Origin: Lingula anatina
Lineage: Eukaryota > Brachiopoda > Lingulata > Lingulida > Lingulidae
NCBI RefSeq assembly: GCF_001039355.2
Contig: NW_019776163.1
Span: forward strand, 1-30,446
Length of the DNA: 30,446 bases
Direction: 5' to 3'
Shown: piece after piece, positions 1 through 10,338 of the stretch
How the letters are laid out: each line of letters begins with the position of its first letter
Position numbering within the stretch: the first letter of the stretch is position 1
Notes under the pieces: model-generated
What the model was told of the DNA's origin: nothing
Database searches by the model: none
What the model saw: the letters and a program-made list of their open reading frames with translations, nothing else
Translations under genes and position numbers: made by a program

Positions 1-2
1 GT

Positions 3-104
3 GAAGAGGTTAGTGGCAAGTTATCTCTGATGCTCAGGGTGAGGACAGCAGACTCAGAAGTAATAGGTGGTGTGGTGAGGTGTAGCAACCTATGAAAGAC
101 AAAA
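3..104 (+). CDS. Possible last exon of a gene entering from the left edge
   Basis: From the left edge one forward frame stays open for about 30 codons and ends in TGA near base 102. The encoded stretch alternates hydrophobic and charged residues (for example SLMLRVRTADSEVIGGVV), which looks more like a beta-strand pair of a real protein than like random AT-rich translation. The local base composition is also richer in G than the DNA that follows. I do not recognise the family. No splice acceptor can be checked because the sequence starts here, and no clear AATAAA signal follows closely. It may equally be chance; confidence is low. Confidence 0.22.
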
Positions 105-1112
105 GATTTTATCAATGTATATTTTTCTGGTTGTTTTTTCTTTTAACTTAAAAGTTTTGTAGATTCAGCAGATCAATTTCATCATGTTTTGTACACATAT
201 ACGCACACACATGCATACATGCACACACACACACACACACATCCTATTCTCAAAGGAACTCAGTCGATATCAGAATATACAGTGACAACTCAGGAGCCAA
301 GGCAGTTTTTACTTTGCGTCAAATATGCTGGTTTAACACTTGTTTGATGTTGCCATTATCAAAAATGTTAGAGGCTGAATTTATCAAACAAAACAAATGA
401 TCTGACATGCACAAAACATTCTTTGAAGATGAAATGATCAAACAACTCAAATTTGTTGTCACAAAAAAGAAAAAAGGCTCCAAATTCAATACCCTGTGTC
501 TCACATTTGCCATTGGCACTGGTTGCCATATATATATATTCAAATTTATCCTATCCAAGATTTTCCCACTCATTTGTGTTTTTCCTTGAAAATTTTTTCT
601 CTTGCTCCTGAATCATTAATATGCCAGATCCTGCACTTGGACTCAATGTATTATACCAATTAAATTAATGATTAAATATTTAAGCTCTAAATGGCAGGCC
701 ATCCACTTAGTCAATTTAAATTTCCACCCTACATGCCTGTTATAAATGTGCCTGGTTTAAAATTTAGCTAGCAGCCATGTGGAAATCAGGGTAAATTCTT
801 CTCTGTACACCAGGTCCCAAATATGGGATTTCCTACAGAGGGCGCTGTTCCAAGACAGAAAAAAAAAGAAACTACAGTAATAGCTCAATACATTTGAACA
901 ACCACAATGAATAATTAACCTTCTCTACATAAATTCACTTTCTTTTTCATACTTAATTTAATGATTTATAAGTTCTTTAAAGTTGAGTAATTCATGTCAG
1001 TAAATTTTTGGGTGTCTAAAAATGAAAAATCTTGGTGAAGTATACCTGCAAAAAAATCACAAAAAGTGATGCATTGGAAAATTTATAAAGATTACCACAT
1101 GGAAATAATTGC
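105..1112. other. Intergenic stretch, no gene seen
   Basis: AT-rich DNA with a short CA-rich microsatellite at about 200-240. Open frames on both strands (for example 319-573 and 407-589) are short, overlap each other antisense and show no domain or splice context. Nothing else was recognised. Confidence 0.6.
200..240. repeat. CA-rich microsatellite
   Basis: Interrupted ACAC/ATAC repeats end in a pure (AC)n run at about 223-240. Confidence 0.85.
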
Positions 1113-1148
1113 TTTATAAGTGAACCTGGTGACAAATTTTCATCAGTC
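1113..1148 (+). promoter_or_regulatory. Core promoter of the cysteine-rich peptide gene: TATA box and initiator
   Basis: TTTATAAG lies at 1113-1120, and TCAGTC, an exact match to the arthropod/invertebrate initiator TCAKTY, lies at 1143-1148. If transcription starts at the A at 1145, the TATA element sits about 30 bases upstream, the canonical spacing. The start codon follows at 1191, leaving a 46-base leader. Both motifs are seen; promoter use is inferred. Confidence 0.6.
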
Positions 1149-1190
1149 TGAGAAGTCAAATTGGAGAGGAGACACACGTACAGCAAAGTC

Positions 1191-2343
1191 ATGAAGATGA
1201 TGAAGTTCTGTTTTGTTTTAGTATTTCTACTGTTTACTATCCCCCAAGGTGAGCTTTCAGAGAAAACAACTCATTTAAAACCAAAATGATGTATATTCAC
1301 CAATCTAGGTAGATTTACTTAAAATGTAGAATTTAATTTTTAGGTTTTTTAATGCATTTTTTTTTTGTACAATTTTAAAAGACATGAACAGAAATGGAGA
1401 AGACTATTTAAAAGATCTTGAAAATGCAAATATCAAGGGTGTGAAGCTCTATGGCTGTATTCCCAGAGCTTTTAGATCGATCTATCCCCGCGGGGAGTCT
1501 CACTAGATTACTGTCAGATAATCCAGTTTAAATGTCCGTCCCGCCTACTACAAGCTGTAAGGGGGTAATTTACTTTCGTGTCCGCTCGGCTGACAGCTAT
1601 TTAGCGTGAACCCCCAGGGAGTTAGGTCGATCTAAATTAGATCGATCTAATCTCTGGAAATGGGGTCTATGTTGGGGGGGGGGGGCAGGGGTGGACACAG
1701 GGTAGAAAAAATCTATACCCAAATATCCAAATTTTAAGATAATCTGCAAGACTCTCATCTCTAGTAGGGGGCGGGGATTCAGGTTTTGAGCCATTCACCC
1801 TTTCAACTGGGAAAAAAGTCAACTCTGGGTAAAATGTGAACTAGTTACACAAAGATTTCATGGTAAAAAGGTCCACTTTTTCAGAAAAAGAACCCCTCCT
1901 TTGAAATTGCTGGCTATGGGCCTGATATTTTTTCATAACAAGCAAGTTTGGTTTGCAATTTAAAATTTATATTCAGCTGACACCAAAGTACTTACATATT
2001 TGTACTAGGACCACCTTAACTATATATTCATTACTGGTAAGTCAGTAGTGATTTACTCAGTATTTTGTGGGTTTTCCACAAGAATATTCTGCTGCAATCT
2101 TTACGAAAATTTTGGCTAAATAATACATGCACTATTATCTATTTAAGCACATTGAATAAAAATAATGTTTTCCACTCTTCTTTCCACTATTCTTTAGAAG
2201 CCCTGTCACAGACTAATCTCTGCCAAAAAGATGCAGATTGTGTTGCCAATAACTACTGTCGTGGCTGCCTGCCCACAGTGAACCCAACTTGTGTCTTAGA
2301 GACCAAAGGACGGTGTACTTGTCCGTATTGTGGTCCATACTAG
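1191..2343 (+). CDS. Secreted small cysteine-rich peptide, 8 Cys, unknown family
   Basis: Coding exons are 1191-1248 and 2198-2343, joined in phase 1 across a canonical intron (donor gtgagc at 1249, acceptor ttctttag at 2197). The product has 67 residues. Residues 1-24 form a typical signal peptide: Met-Lys rich start, hydrophobic core FCFVLVFLLF, likely cleavage after ALS. The mature part of about 43 residues starts with Gln and carries eight cysteines spaced C-x5-C-x5-C-x2-C-x7-C-x7-C-x-C-x2-C, and it ends GPY. This suggests a compact extracellular peptide held by four disulfides. After the stop (2341-2343) a donor (gtaagt, 2349) joins to an acceptor at 2647, so a third exon holds most of the 3' UTR. 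An AATAAA follows at 2766. Peptides of this build include antimicrobials, protease inhibitors, toxins and signals. I cannot assign one, and no role is claimed. Confidence 0.72.
1440..1690. repeat. GATC-palindrome-rich block and poly-G run inside the peptide gene intron
   Basis: AGATCGATCTA occurs at about 1473-1483, and a close double copy lies at 1621-1652, where two 12-base palindromes stand side by side. A run of 12 G at 1674-1685 with neighbouring G tracts follows. GC content is clearly higher than in the flanking intron, which suggests inserted DNA. No target-site duplication was identified. Confidence 0.4.
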
Positions 2344-2790
2344 AGCAGGTAAGTTTTTAATTTTAGTATTCATTTAGTATTCATTTTCTTTCGATGCTTT
2401 AAAATCACTCAATCTGTTATGACAAAAATTAGGCAGCAAAGCTTGCAAAAGTACAGACAGTACATATTACCAAAGCATTTATTCTGCAATGATCCATCAA
2501 AATTGACAGCAAAGCTTGCAAATGTACAGAGAGCACATAACACCTCCGCATTTATTCTTCAATGATCCGTCCAAAGGACACATCATCTCTTTGTTTACAA
2601 ATGTCCCATATTTCATACATAATATCAATCTTTTTTCTCAATTTCAGATAAGACCTGTGCAACATATGAATTCCAACAGCAAGGGATGCTTTACCTTTTA
2701 ACACGGACTCCTTTTCTCTGAAAGCAAATTTAGAATTTGTTGTTGAATAACTTGGAAGTAAACCCAATAAAATATCTATAAACAACACAT
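2344..2790 (+). other. 3' UTR exons and poly(A) signal of the cysteine-rich peptide gene
   Basis: The stop codon is followed after five bases by the donor CAG|gtaagt (intron from 2349). A pyrimidine-rich acceptor, tctcaatttcag, ends at 2647. The terminal non-coding exon would run from 2648 to about 2790, with AATAAA at 2766-2771. An intron immediately after the stop (within about 50 nt) should not trigger nonsense-mediated decay. The exon is inferred from motifs only. Confidence 0.5.
2430..2576 (+). repeat. Tandem duplication of about 73 bp in the 3' UTR intron
   Basis: The block beginning GCAGCAAAGCTTGCAAAAG (about 2432) is repeated with roughly 80 percent identity from about 2506. Both copies share the CAAAGCTTGCAAA core and the ending CAATGATCC. 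Confidence 0.75.
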
Positions 2791-2872
2791 ATTTCTTTTG
2801 ATAGGGAGTGCCATGTCAACTCTTTGCTTATTAAAAGCAAATTAAAATTATAATGACAATAATCATGATTTA

Positions 2873-3392
2873 GGCTTCGTTCACATGGAAAGTCTATTTT
2901 CTAAAAATCTATTTTCTATTCGCGGTATCTTGTGATCATGGTCCGTGCCCTGAATATCCCGCGGCGTAATTACTGGCAGCACCAGCCAGTAACTTATACA
3001 AAGCTGTAATTAATTATCGGCTGTGCTCGGAGGAGATTCTGATACCTTGACACATGCGCAGTAGGAAGTTAGAATGTTAACGGCGGTCGCGGTTGCTTTG
3101 AAAAATGTGTTTGTCGATTTTGTGCAACAACAAGACGAAGAAGAAGAAGAAGCTATTCACACACAAGATACGAGTGCAACCGTCATGATCCGATGGCAAG
3201 CGATGCGGTAACGGAGGATGAGGTTTTATAGAATGCGAGCACAGCGGAGAATTAATTACAGCTTTGTATAAGTAACTGGCTCGCGCTGCCAGTAATTACG
3301 CTGCGGGATATTCAGGGCACCGACCGTGATCATAAGATACCGCGAATAGAAAATAGATTTTTAGAAAATAGACTTTCCATGTGAACGAAGCC
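2873..3392. mobile_element. PIF/Harbinger-type foldback element, 520 bp, with TTA target-site duplication
   Basis: Long terminal inverted repeats of about 143 bp (2873-3015 and 3250-3392) match nearly perfectly. The tips read GGCTTCGTTCACATGGAAAG. TTA stands directly outside both ends (2870-2872 and 3393-3395), the target-site duplication typical of PIF/Harbinger transposons. The roughly 234-bp centre is GC-richer than its surroundings and holds a 45-codon open frame (3074-3211). No DDE transposase domain is present, so the copy is non-autonomous. The few mismatches between arms suggest it is fairly young. Superfamily assignment rests on the TTA duplication and the GGC...GTTCACA tip. Confidence 0.8.
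3074..3211 (+). pseudogene. 45-codon remnant frame inside the Harbinger-type element
   Basis: ATG to TAA encodes an Ala/Val-rich start, then VDFVQQQ and five Glu in a row, and ends RWQAMR. An acidic run soon after the start followed by a basic, Trp-containing stretch recalls the N-terminal region of Harbinger transposases. If so, this is what remains of the transposase gene after internal deletion. The similarity is from memory and weak; the Glu run comes from a GAA repeat at about 3135-3152. No catalytic motif is present. Confidence 0.3.
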
Positions 3393-3395
3393 TTA

Positions 3396-5149
3396 CTGTA
3401 CCATGTAAAATATAGATGGAAATTATTGAATGCATTATTAAGGCACTAAAACAAAACAAGGTTAAATCTTGGAAAATAAACATTTAAATTATGCATCTTT
3501 AAGTTTTAGTTTTGGATGTTGAATACTTTGGCGATTAAGGGAAAAGTGATAAAACTTCAAGAAATAAATCTATTTTCTTATGTCAGGTCTAATTCTTTTT
3601 GCGTGACTAAAGAATAAGCCTAGAAAAAAAGGCAGTATGTAAAGGTAGGTGTAGTTAAAGTACGGATGTGCTGAAGGTTATGTGTATAAACACTTTGTAA
3701 GGTCACAACTGGGTCAATTCTAATAAACTACCACGCAGTAAGAAGCTTGTTGTGCAAAACCAAAACAAAACAGCGTGTACAAGTTAGGTATATCACAATC
3801 CGCTAGGGGCGCTACAGTCGTAACTGTCCAGTGGCAGTGAAGTGTAAAACTGAAGTCGGCCTGCTGACAGCTCGCCTATGGCACCCCTTTTTTAAATCTC
3901 TCTTTAAGCGCCGCGTAAAAAAACTAATACAAGCCATTAACTAAATAAGCTGTAAATCAAAGAGTAAAATCCGGTCACGTGATTTTCCCGTGTTGCAGTC
4001 TTTGAGAAGTTTCAGTTCAGGGTGTTTGAAGTTTTGCCTCGACAAAATGCTCAAAAATGTCAGGGAAGTACTGGTTTCAGTTTTTTAAAATTTATATCGA
4101 ATAAAGTTTATGAAATTTGCAATATTATGTAAAAAAATCATGAAAATTAAACCATGCGAAGTATAGTTTATTTGATGCGCAATATTTATAGTGCTTGATC
4201 TGCACGGAAGCCATCCCAGCCATGTGTTTGTGCGGTCGCCAATTTGGGTTTGTTTCCGGGTCATTAGATTAACATACAGCCATAATTGCCCTAATTGGTC
4301 ACAAGCAATTTGAGCTGCAGCTACAGCTGAGTGATCACCGCTGGTCAGTAGTGACAGGTTTTAAGCTGAAAAGTGTGGACACTTTTGGTGCATTTTTGCA
4401 GTTAAAAAACTTCAATATCTTTGTTGCTTGTAGAAATATTAAAAAAATTCCAAGTGATTTCATCCGGTTTTTGCATTACCTTTCAGATGATATAAGTATT
4501 ATAATTTTCTGATCAGTTTGAAAATTTTTCTGATATACCTATACAAGTAGTTTTTGTCTTCAAATAAAAAAAGAATTTTAATGAGTCGATTGGATATCTT
4601 ATGATATTATTGAATAGGCTCGTGTTTGCTCTTTTTGAAATTGAATATAGCAGCTAATTTTTTTGTATTTTTAACTTGATTCATTTTATTTCATGTACCG
4701 GTAAATTTGCACATGATATACCGCTCGTAGCTCAAGTAACTGGGATGAACTTTAGAACCTTTCACCAAATGCGTATTGGTTTGCATTTCACATAAAATCC
4801 CATACTTCTTACCTTTTTTGTCCAATACTAGTACATGTTCAACGGTTATGCCGTTTTCATTTAGGTAAAGATATCTGACAGATGGAAATTTGTCACTTTC
4901 AAAATTATGCTCTGTTTACAAAACGCTGCTGGTGATAGAAAGTACCTAGCCACGATAATGTCGTTATATAGGACAGGTGCCTTTTCTTGCACTGATCAGT
5001 ACATGATACATAAAAAAACTTTAAATCATAATAATGCTATATTATCAACGCAAAATGATATTTTGGAGAATAACTGTCGCTCATAGCATTTGAGTTTCTT
5101 GAACGGCATACTGTCAGTGGATACGTTACTTCACAACTGCGCAAACTCA
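3396..5149. other. Intergenic stretch, no gene seen
   Basis: AT-rich sequence between the Harbinger-type element and the GFM2 promoter. I found no plausible exon, RNA gene or repeat structure in it. Confidence 0.55.
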
Positions 5150-5178
5150 GCGGAAGTCAGCTGGGCACGTTTTATAAG
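5150..5178 (+). promoter_or_regulatory. Putative GFM2 promoter: ETS-like site and TATA-like box
   Basis: GCGGAAGT at 5150-5157 matches the ETS/GABP (NRF-2) core, which is common in promoters of nuclear genes for mitochondrial proteins. TTTATAAG follows at 5171-5178, about 85 bases before the start codon at 5263. This is motif evidence only. Confidence 0.35.
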
Positions 5179-5262
5179 CGGCTTCGTGTAGATTTTCTGC
5201 AACTGAAGTTATTTTTTTTTCTTTTCGATTACTCCATTGCCGCTCAGAAGCGTTTTCACACA

Positions 5263-8200
5263 ATGACGATCCTCAGACTTGCCGGGCCTTTTGGGCGGAG
5301 GGCACTTTTCAGTCAATTAAAGGCAAGGAAGGTAAGTACGAGTCGGCTGCTTAGCTGCTCAGGGCTCCGTAACCCGAAAGCACGCTCGGCTGTCACCTTG
5401 ATTGGATAGTAAACGATTGTCGTAAAATCGCTAAACGATATTAAAACCGGGTTCATAAACTTGAAAACCACCTAGGACAACCTTGGACTACCACATTAAT
5501 CCAATACAATTCAAAAATAAACTTTTACAAGTGGTTAAAGCCTTCAGACCAAATGTCGTAAAGTCCCCATATACCTCCATAGAGACAATAAAATAGAGTA
5601 AGCTTGTGAAATAAGATTCCACAATTTTAAACATAATAATCGAAATAAAATACTGCCGGCATCGGAGCGGCCTAAAACTTGGCACGCTTACCGCAAATAC
5701 TGCAGGCTACATCACCCCGTAGCTCGTTTGTAAATTCCGTGCATGGCGTACGCACAATCAAAAAGTAAAGCCAAATTCTCGGCGTGTCGTTTGGGTCGGT
5801 CCTGTCCACCATTCAATTCAGGAAATGACGTAACCGCAGAGGTCGCATTGTCCAATGGCATGGCTTCTTTTTCGTAATGGGAGGTTAGAGTGGACCAACC
5901 CAAATGACACACCGATAATTTGGCTTTACGGTTTGATTGTGCGTACGCCATGCATGGAATTTACAAACGAGCGACGGGGTGATGTAGCCTGCAGTATTTG
6001 TGTCAGGGACTGTCAGATCTTAAGTTTATCTCTCATCTTAATATTTAGTTTCATCTTCTAACGACACTGTGAAAAAGAAAGATTAATCTCACCTGCCCAT
6101 TTGGTATATTGAAGAGAGCCATTAACTGCCCACTACTGCATGCAAAATAGCATAGTTTGACTTCTGGGAGTAAGAAAGCTTTCAAAGCCCCCAAAGCCAA
6201 TGGAAAGCCAATTTTATACCTTAACACCGTTTTACCATTACCTGTATACACCTATCACCATCTTTAGCATGAGCACATATAGTACACAGTGAATGGGAGT
6301 GGCCAACACATGAATTTCCACGCGACTGCCTCATATGAGACAGACCACAATATCCAGTTCATCTTTTAAATCCAAGTCAGATTTCTGCGTCTAAGTAGTA
6401 AAGAATACTTTTGTCATTTGATGTGTCTTGTAAGATGATATGATGTTTCCATTTTAATTTGTACCACCAGCGTTAGCGCTGGCGGTACACATGGTTTCGG
6501 TCCCGTCCGGATCGTTCCGCCGGCTCCGCCGGCTCCGCCGGCTCCGCCGGACGGCTACCGTTACCGCTTCTCCTCCTAGACGGTAAGGCCCCCCGTNTTT
6601 TATTTGGCACCTTTTTGCAGCTGTTTATTATTGATATTGCAGGTAATGTTGACAGAGGTGATACAGTGACTGACTATATGGACCAGGAGAGAGACCGAGG
6701 TATTACCATAACCTCTGCAGCAGTAACATTTTATTGGAATGATCACAAAGTGAATCTAATAGATACACCAGGTAAGGAGAAAAGAACATAAATGACATCA
6801 GTGATAGCCTAATCAAGACTGTCAGCACTGCTTAGTAGGTGAATTTGAGTGAGGGTGAAACTCTATGCACGAAGAATAATGTCATAGAAAGCAATACAAA
6901 AGTAACACCCTAAACATGGTGAATTCCTACTGTTCTGCAATAGACTGAAATCCAACAGAGATAACAACGAGAAGAATATCCATGCATCTATTCTGTCAGC
7001 ATTTATCAGTTGCCACACCGGTTGGTGGTTATACATTTGTTCTAAGAGTTACATTTTCACCAATAAGACAACTGAGACAGGCAGGAATAGTTTTCTGTTA
7101 CATGGTTTATTCAAGCGCCTGAAGACTCGGGTCTCTTCTACCGTATCTATAACTATCTCTAACTCTCTCAGTCTGTAAGTCCTCTCTCAGTGGCTAAGTC
7201 ACTGCCTTTATACTCTATCTTAATTTGCATTTCAAATTAGCTTTCGTAACTGTCATGAAACATGCCATGCCTATGTACATTAACTTAATTGTAGATACAT
7301 TTAAATTAAATCTTGATTTGCATTTTAAATGAACTTCTCTTAAACTGCCATGCAACATGTCATGTCTATGTATATTTGAATAATTAAAACGTACAAATAT
7401 ATACATATCTCATGTATGCAAATTTAGAAGACTATCAGTTCTAATTAACGGATCACTACACATACCATGCCCTCTAGTCTGCCATTATTTCTAACTCCAC
7501 TCTCTTCAAAATCCTGAAACATCTCACTTGATTTTATACCAAGTCTGATAATTTTTGGCTATCTGGATTGATTCCTCACTGACAACATTTTACCCACCTA
7601 TTATTGTCAAGTTGCCTGGGGCAATCGGTCATAAGCATGGCAGATCATACTGTGGCACCACATGGTTTTCTTCACAATATTTGATGAGGAAGGAATTTTA
7701 TTTACACATAATTAATTTTATTTCTACATCATTAAGACAAACATAACAAAGAACAGTGGTCAGTCATAGGCACAGATGAGTTTATCCAAGCGGAGGTAAT
7801 TCTAAGCCAGATATGACATGGGTGCTTTTGGTTTTTAAAAATAGAAATAAGATGAAAACTGCACACACTGCATAGAAGTCGACTGATGCCAATCAGAAAT
7901 TCATAACAAGAATTGTTCATAAAATTTGATGGATTTTATTTTATCATTTAATGTGGATTGGTCTTTATGTAATTTGTTTGCAAAATTTGGTTGCTTAACT
8001 TTAAAAAATAAAGAAATTTATTAACATACCACCGGTCCTATATTTTCAAATGAAAACTCTGCTGATAGAGATTGCACTTAAGTATGCTATTATATCTGGT
8101 ACATGTATGAAGTGATGTGTTTATAATGCTATTTATCTGTTATTTCTCATATTCGTATTTGTGTAATTTCTTTCTTTTAGGACACATAGATTTTACAGTA

Positions 8201-10286
8201 GAAGTTGAAAGATCTCTGCGAGTGCTGGATGGTGGTATAGTAGTATTGGACGGATCAAGAGGCAAGTCTTTACAGTAAATTTCAACAACTAATTAATTTT
8301 TTAATTATGCAAAATAATAACTAATTGTCATTGCATTAACATATTTCTCAAATATTAGTGGAAGTGGTCTCTTTTAGTTGAGGATTCACAGTGCATCCAT
8401 TTTCAGATTAATGATATTTTAAAAAGCAAAAAAAAATGTTTCAGTATTAATGCATTTGTATATTGTAATTTGTATGTTGTATATTGTGTTGAATAGCATT
8501 TGAAAATTGCAGCCTAAAACAAAATTCAGTGGTGTGCTCTTCTTGCTTTACTACTGTAACTATAACTTAATTTGTTTGTTATACATCTACATGTATAACT
8601 AGAAAAGCACTCTGAGAGCACAGACCTCCGCTGAGGCAGAAATTTTTTATTATTATTGATTATTGATTGATTATTGATCCGATCACCTCTAAAAACTAAT
8701 CTTCTCTTCCTTGGCCCACTTCTGACAGTTCCTGAAAATTTCATCAAAATCGGTCCATAACTTTTTGACTTATGTTGATGACAGACAGACAAACAAACAA
8801 ACAGACAAACAGGAGTGAAAACATAACCTCCTTGGCGGAGGTAATAAATAAGTTGTTGTTTCAAGTATTCCAAGTTAACTTCAAATATAAATCTTTTTAC
8901 TATTTGTAGGGGTAGAAGCACAGACAGTGACGGTGTGGAGACAGGCTAATAGATATGGCGTGCCTCGTATTGCTTACATCAACAAACTGGATAAAGCCAA
9001 TGCAGATTTTGAAGATTCATTGAACTCTATTCAGAAAAAGCTCCACATTTTACCACTACCATTACAAATTCCTGTGTTCTCAGAAGATAAGATTTGTGGC
9101 GTGGTGGACCTGATAACCATGGAAAAAGTGGTTTGGGACAGAAAAGATGAAGCCAGCGCAGGTCCACAAAGAGCACCTGTTACAAAAGCTGATGATGACT
9201 TGTGGGAGAGGAGCGAGGAAGCAAGACTCAATTTGATTGGTGAGCTGGCTGACATCGATGAAGCGATTGCTTCTCTTGTTTTGGGTGACATCAAAGTACA
9301 GGATATACCTCCACAGAAAATCCATAATGCTGTCAGGAAGGTGACATTAGATAAAACAGCACTCCCTGTCTTATGTGGAAGCTCATTAAAGAACATAGGT
9401 GTCCAACCTTTATTAGATGCTGTCAATCTCTATCTCCCAAGCCCAGATGATATTCAGCACGATTTCAAAAAATTCTACAAGGATTCACTATGTGCCCTGG
9501 CTTTTAAGACCATTCATAATCAACAAAGAGGCCCGGTAACTTTTCTTCGATTGTATAATGGGTCACTAAAATCTGGTGATTCTTTGCATAACTTGAATAG
9601 GGAATGTGTTGAGAAGGCCTCGCGTTTGATCAAAGTGTTTGCTGATGAATTTGAAGACATAAAGTCAGCTTATGCTGGGGACATCATTGCAGTAATCGGG
9701 CTGAAAAAGGTATTAATATGTGATTGACGTGTATTTAGTTTACTAGACAACAACCCTCACCATGTATTTTTGGTTAATTTTATTTTTTGCAGGCAGGTTA
9801 AGTATGGTATAAAAGTTAAAATCTATGTGTAATTCCTTAAAAATATCTACAGTGTATGCTAACTGATGCTAACTAATTATGTTGCTGTAATTTAAGTTGT
9901 GGCTGTGAATTGTGCAATTATTGCTATATTATGTATATCAAACTGATTAGCAAAAAGTAAATTATTTGTAAAGCTGGATGCTGAAACTGCCCTTTTCCTA
10001 TTGCAGACTTTCACAGGAGACACATTATCAGACAGAAAACACCAAGATTCAAAAGGAAATTATGTACTTGCTGGGGTAGAAGTTGGAGAACCAGTGTTTT
10101 TTTGTTCTGTGGAAGCATCATCTCTGACAGAGCAGGCTGCTTTGGAACAAGCACTGGAAAATCTACAAAAAGAAGACCCTAGTTTCAAGGCAAGTCTTTG
10201 CTTGGGGTATTTGAAGTTTGGTCTATTTTGCCTTTGATTGTCATTTTTTTTCCAAGTTCATCAATATTGACAATATTCATGTAAGC

Positions 10287-10338
<52 letters not shown>

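Noticed and set aside
7780-7800. GCGGAGGTAAT as a second copy of the dispersed repeat
   Set aside because: Only about 11 bases match the end of the repeat at 8606-8843; the rest is unrelated.
8526-8921. Antisense 131-codon frame in GFM2 intron
   Set aside because: It reads through the dispersed repeat (8606-8843) and overlaps the following GFM2 exon on the wrong strand.
9031-9426. Antisense frames over the large GFM2 exon
   Set aside because: Shadows of the GFM2 coding exon, which matches the EF-G family residue by residue on the plus strand.
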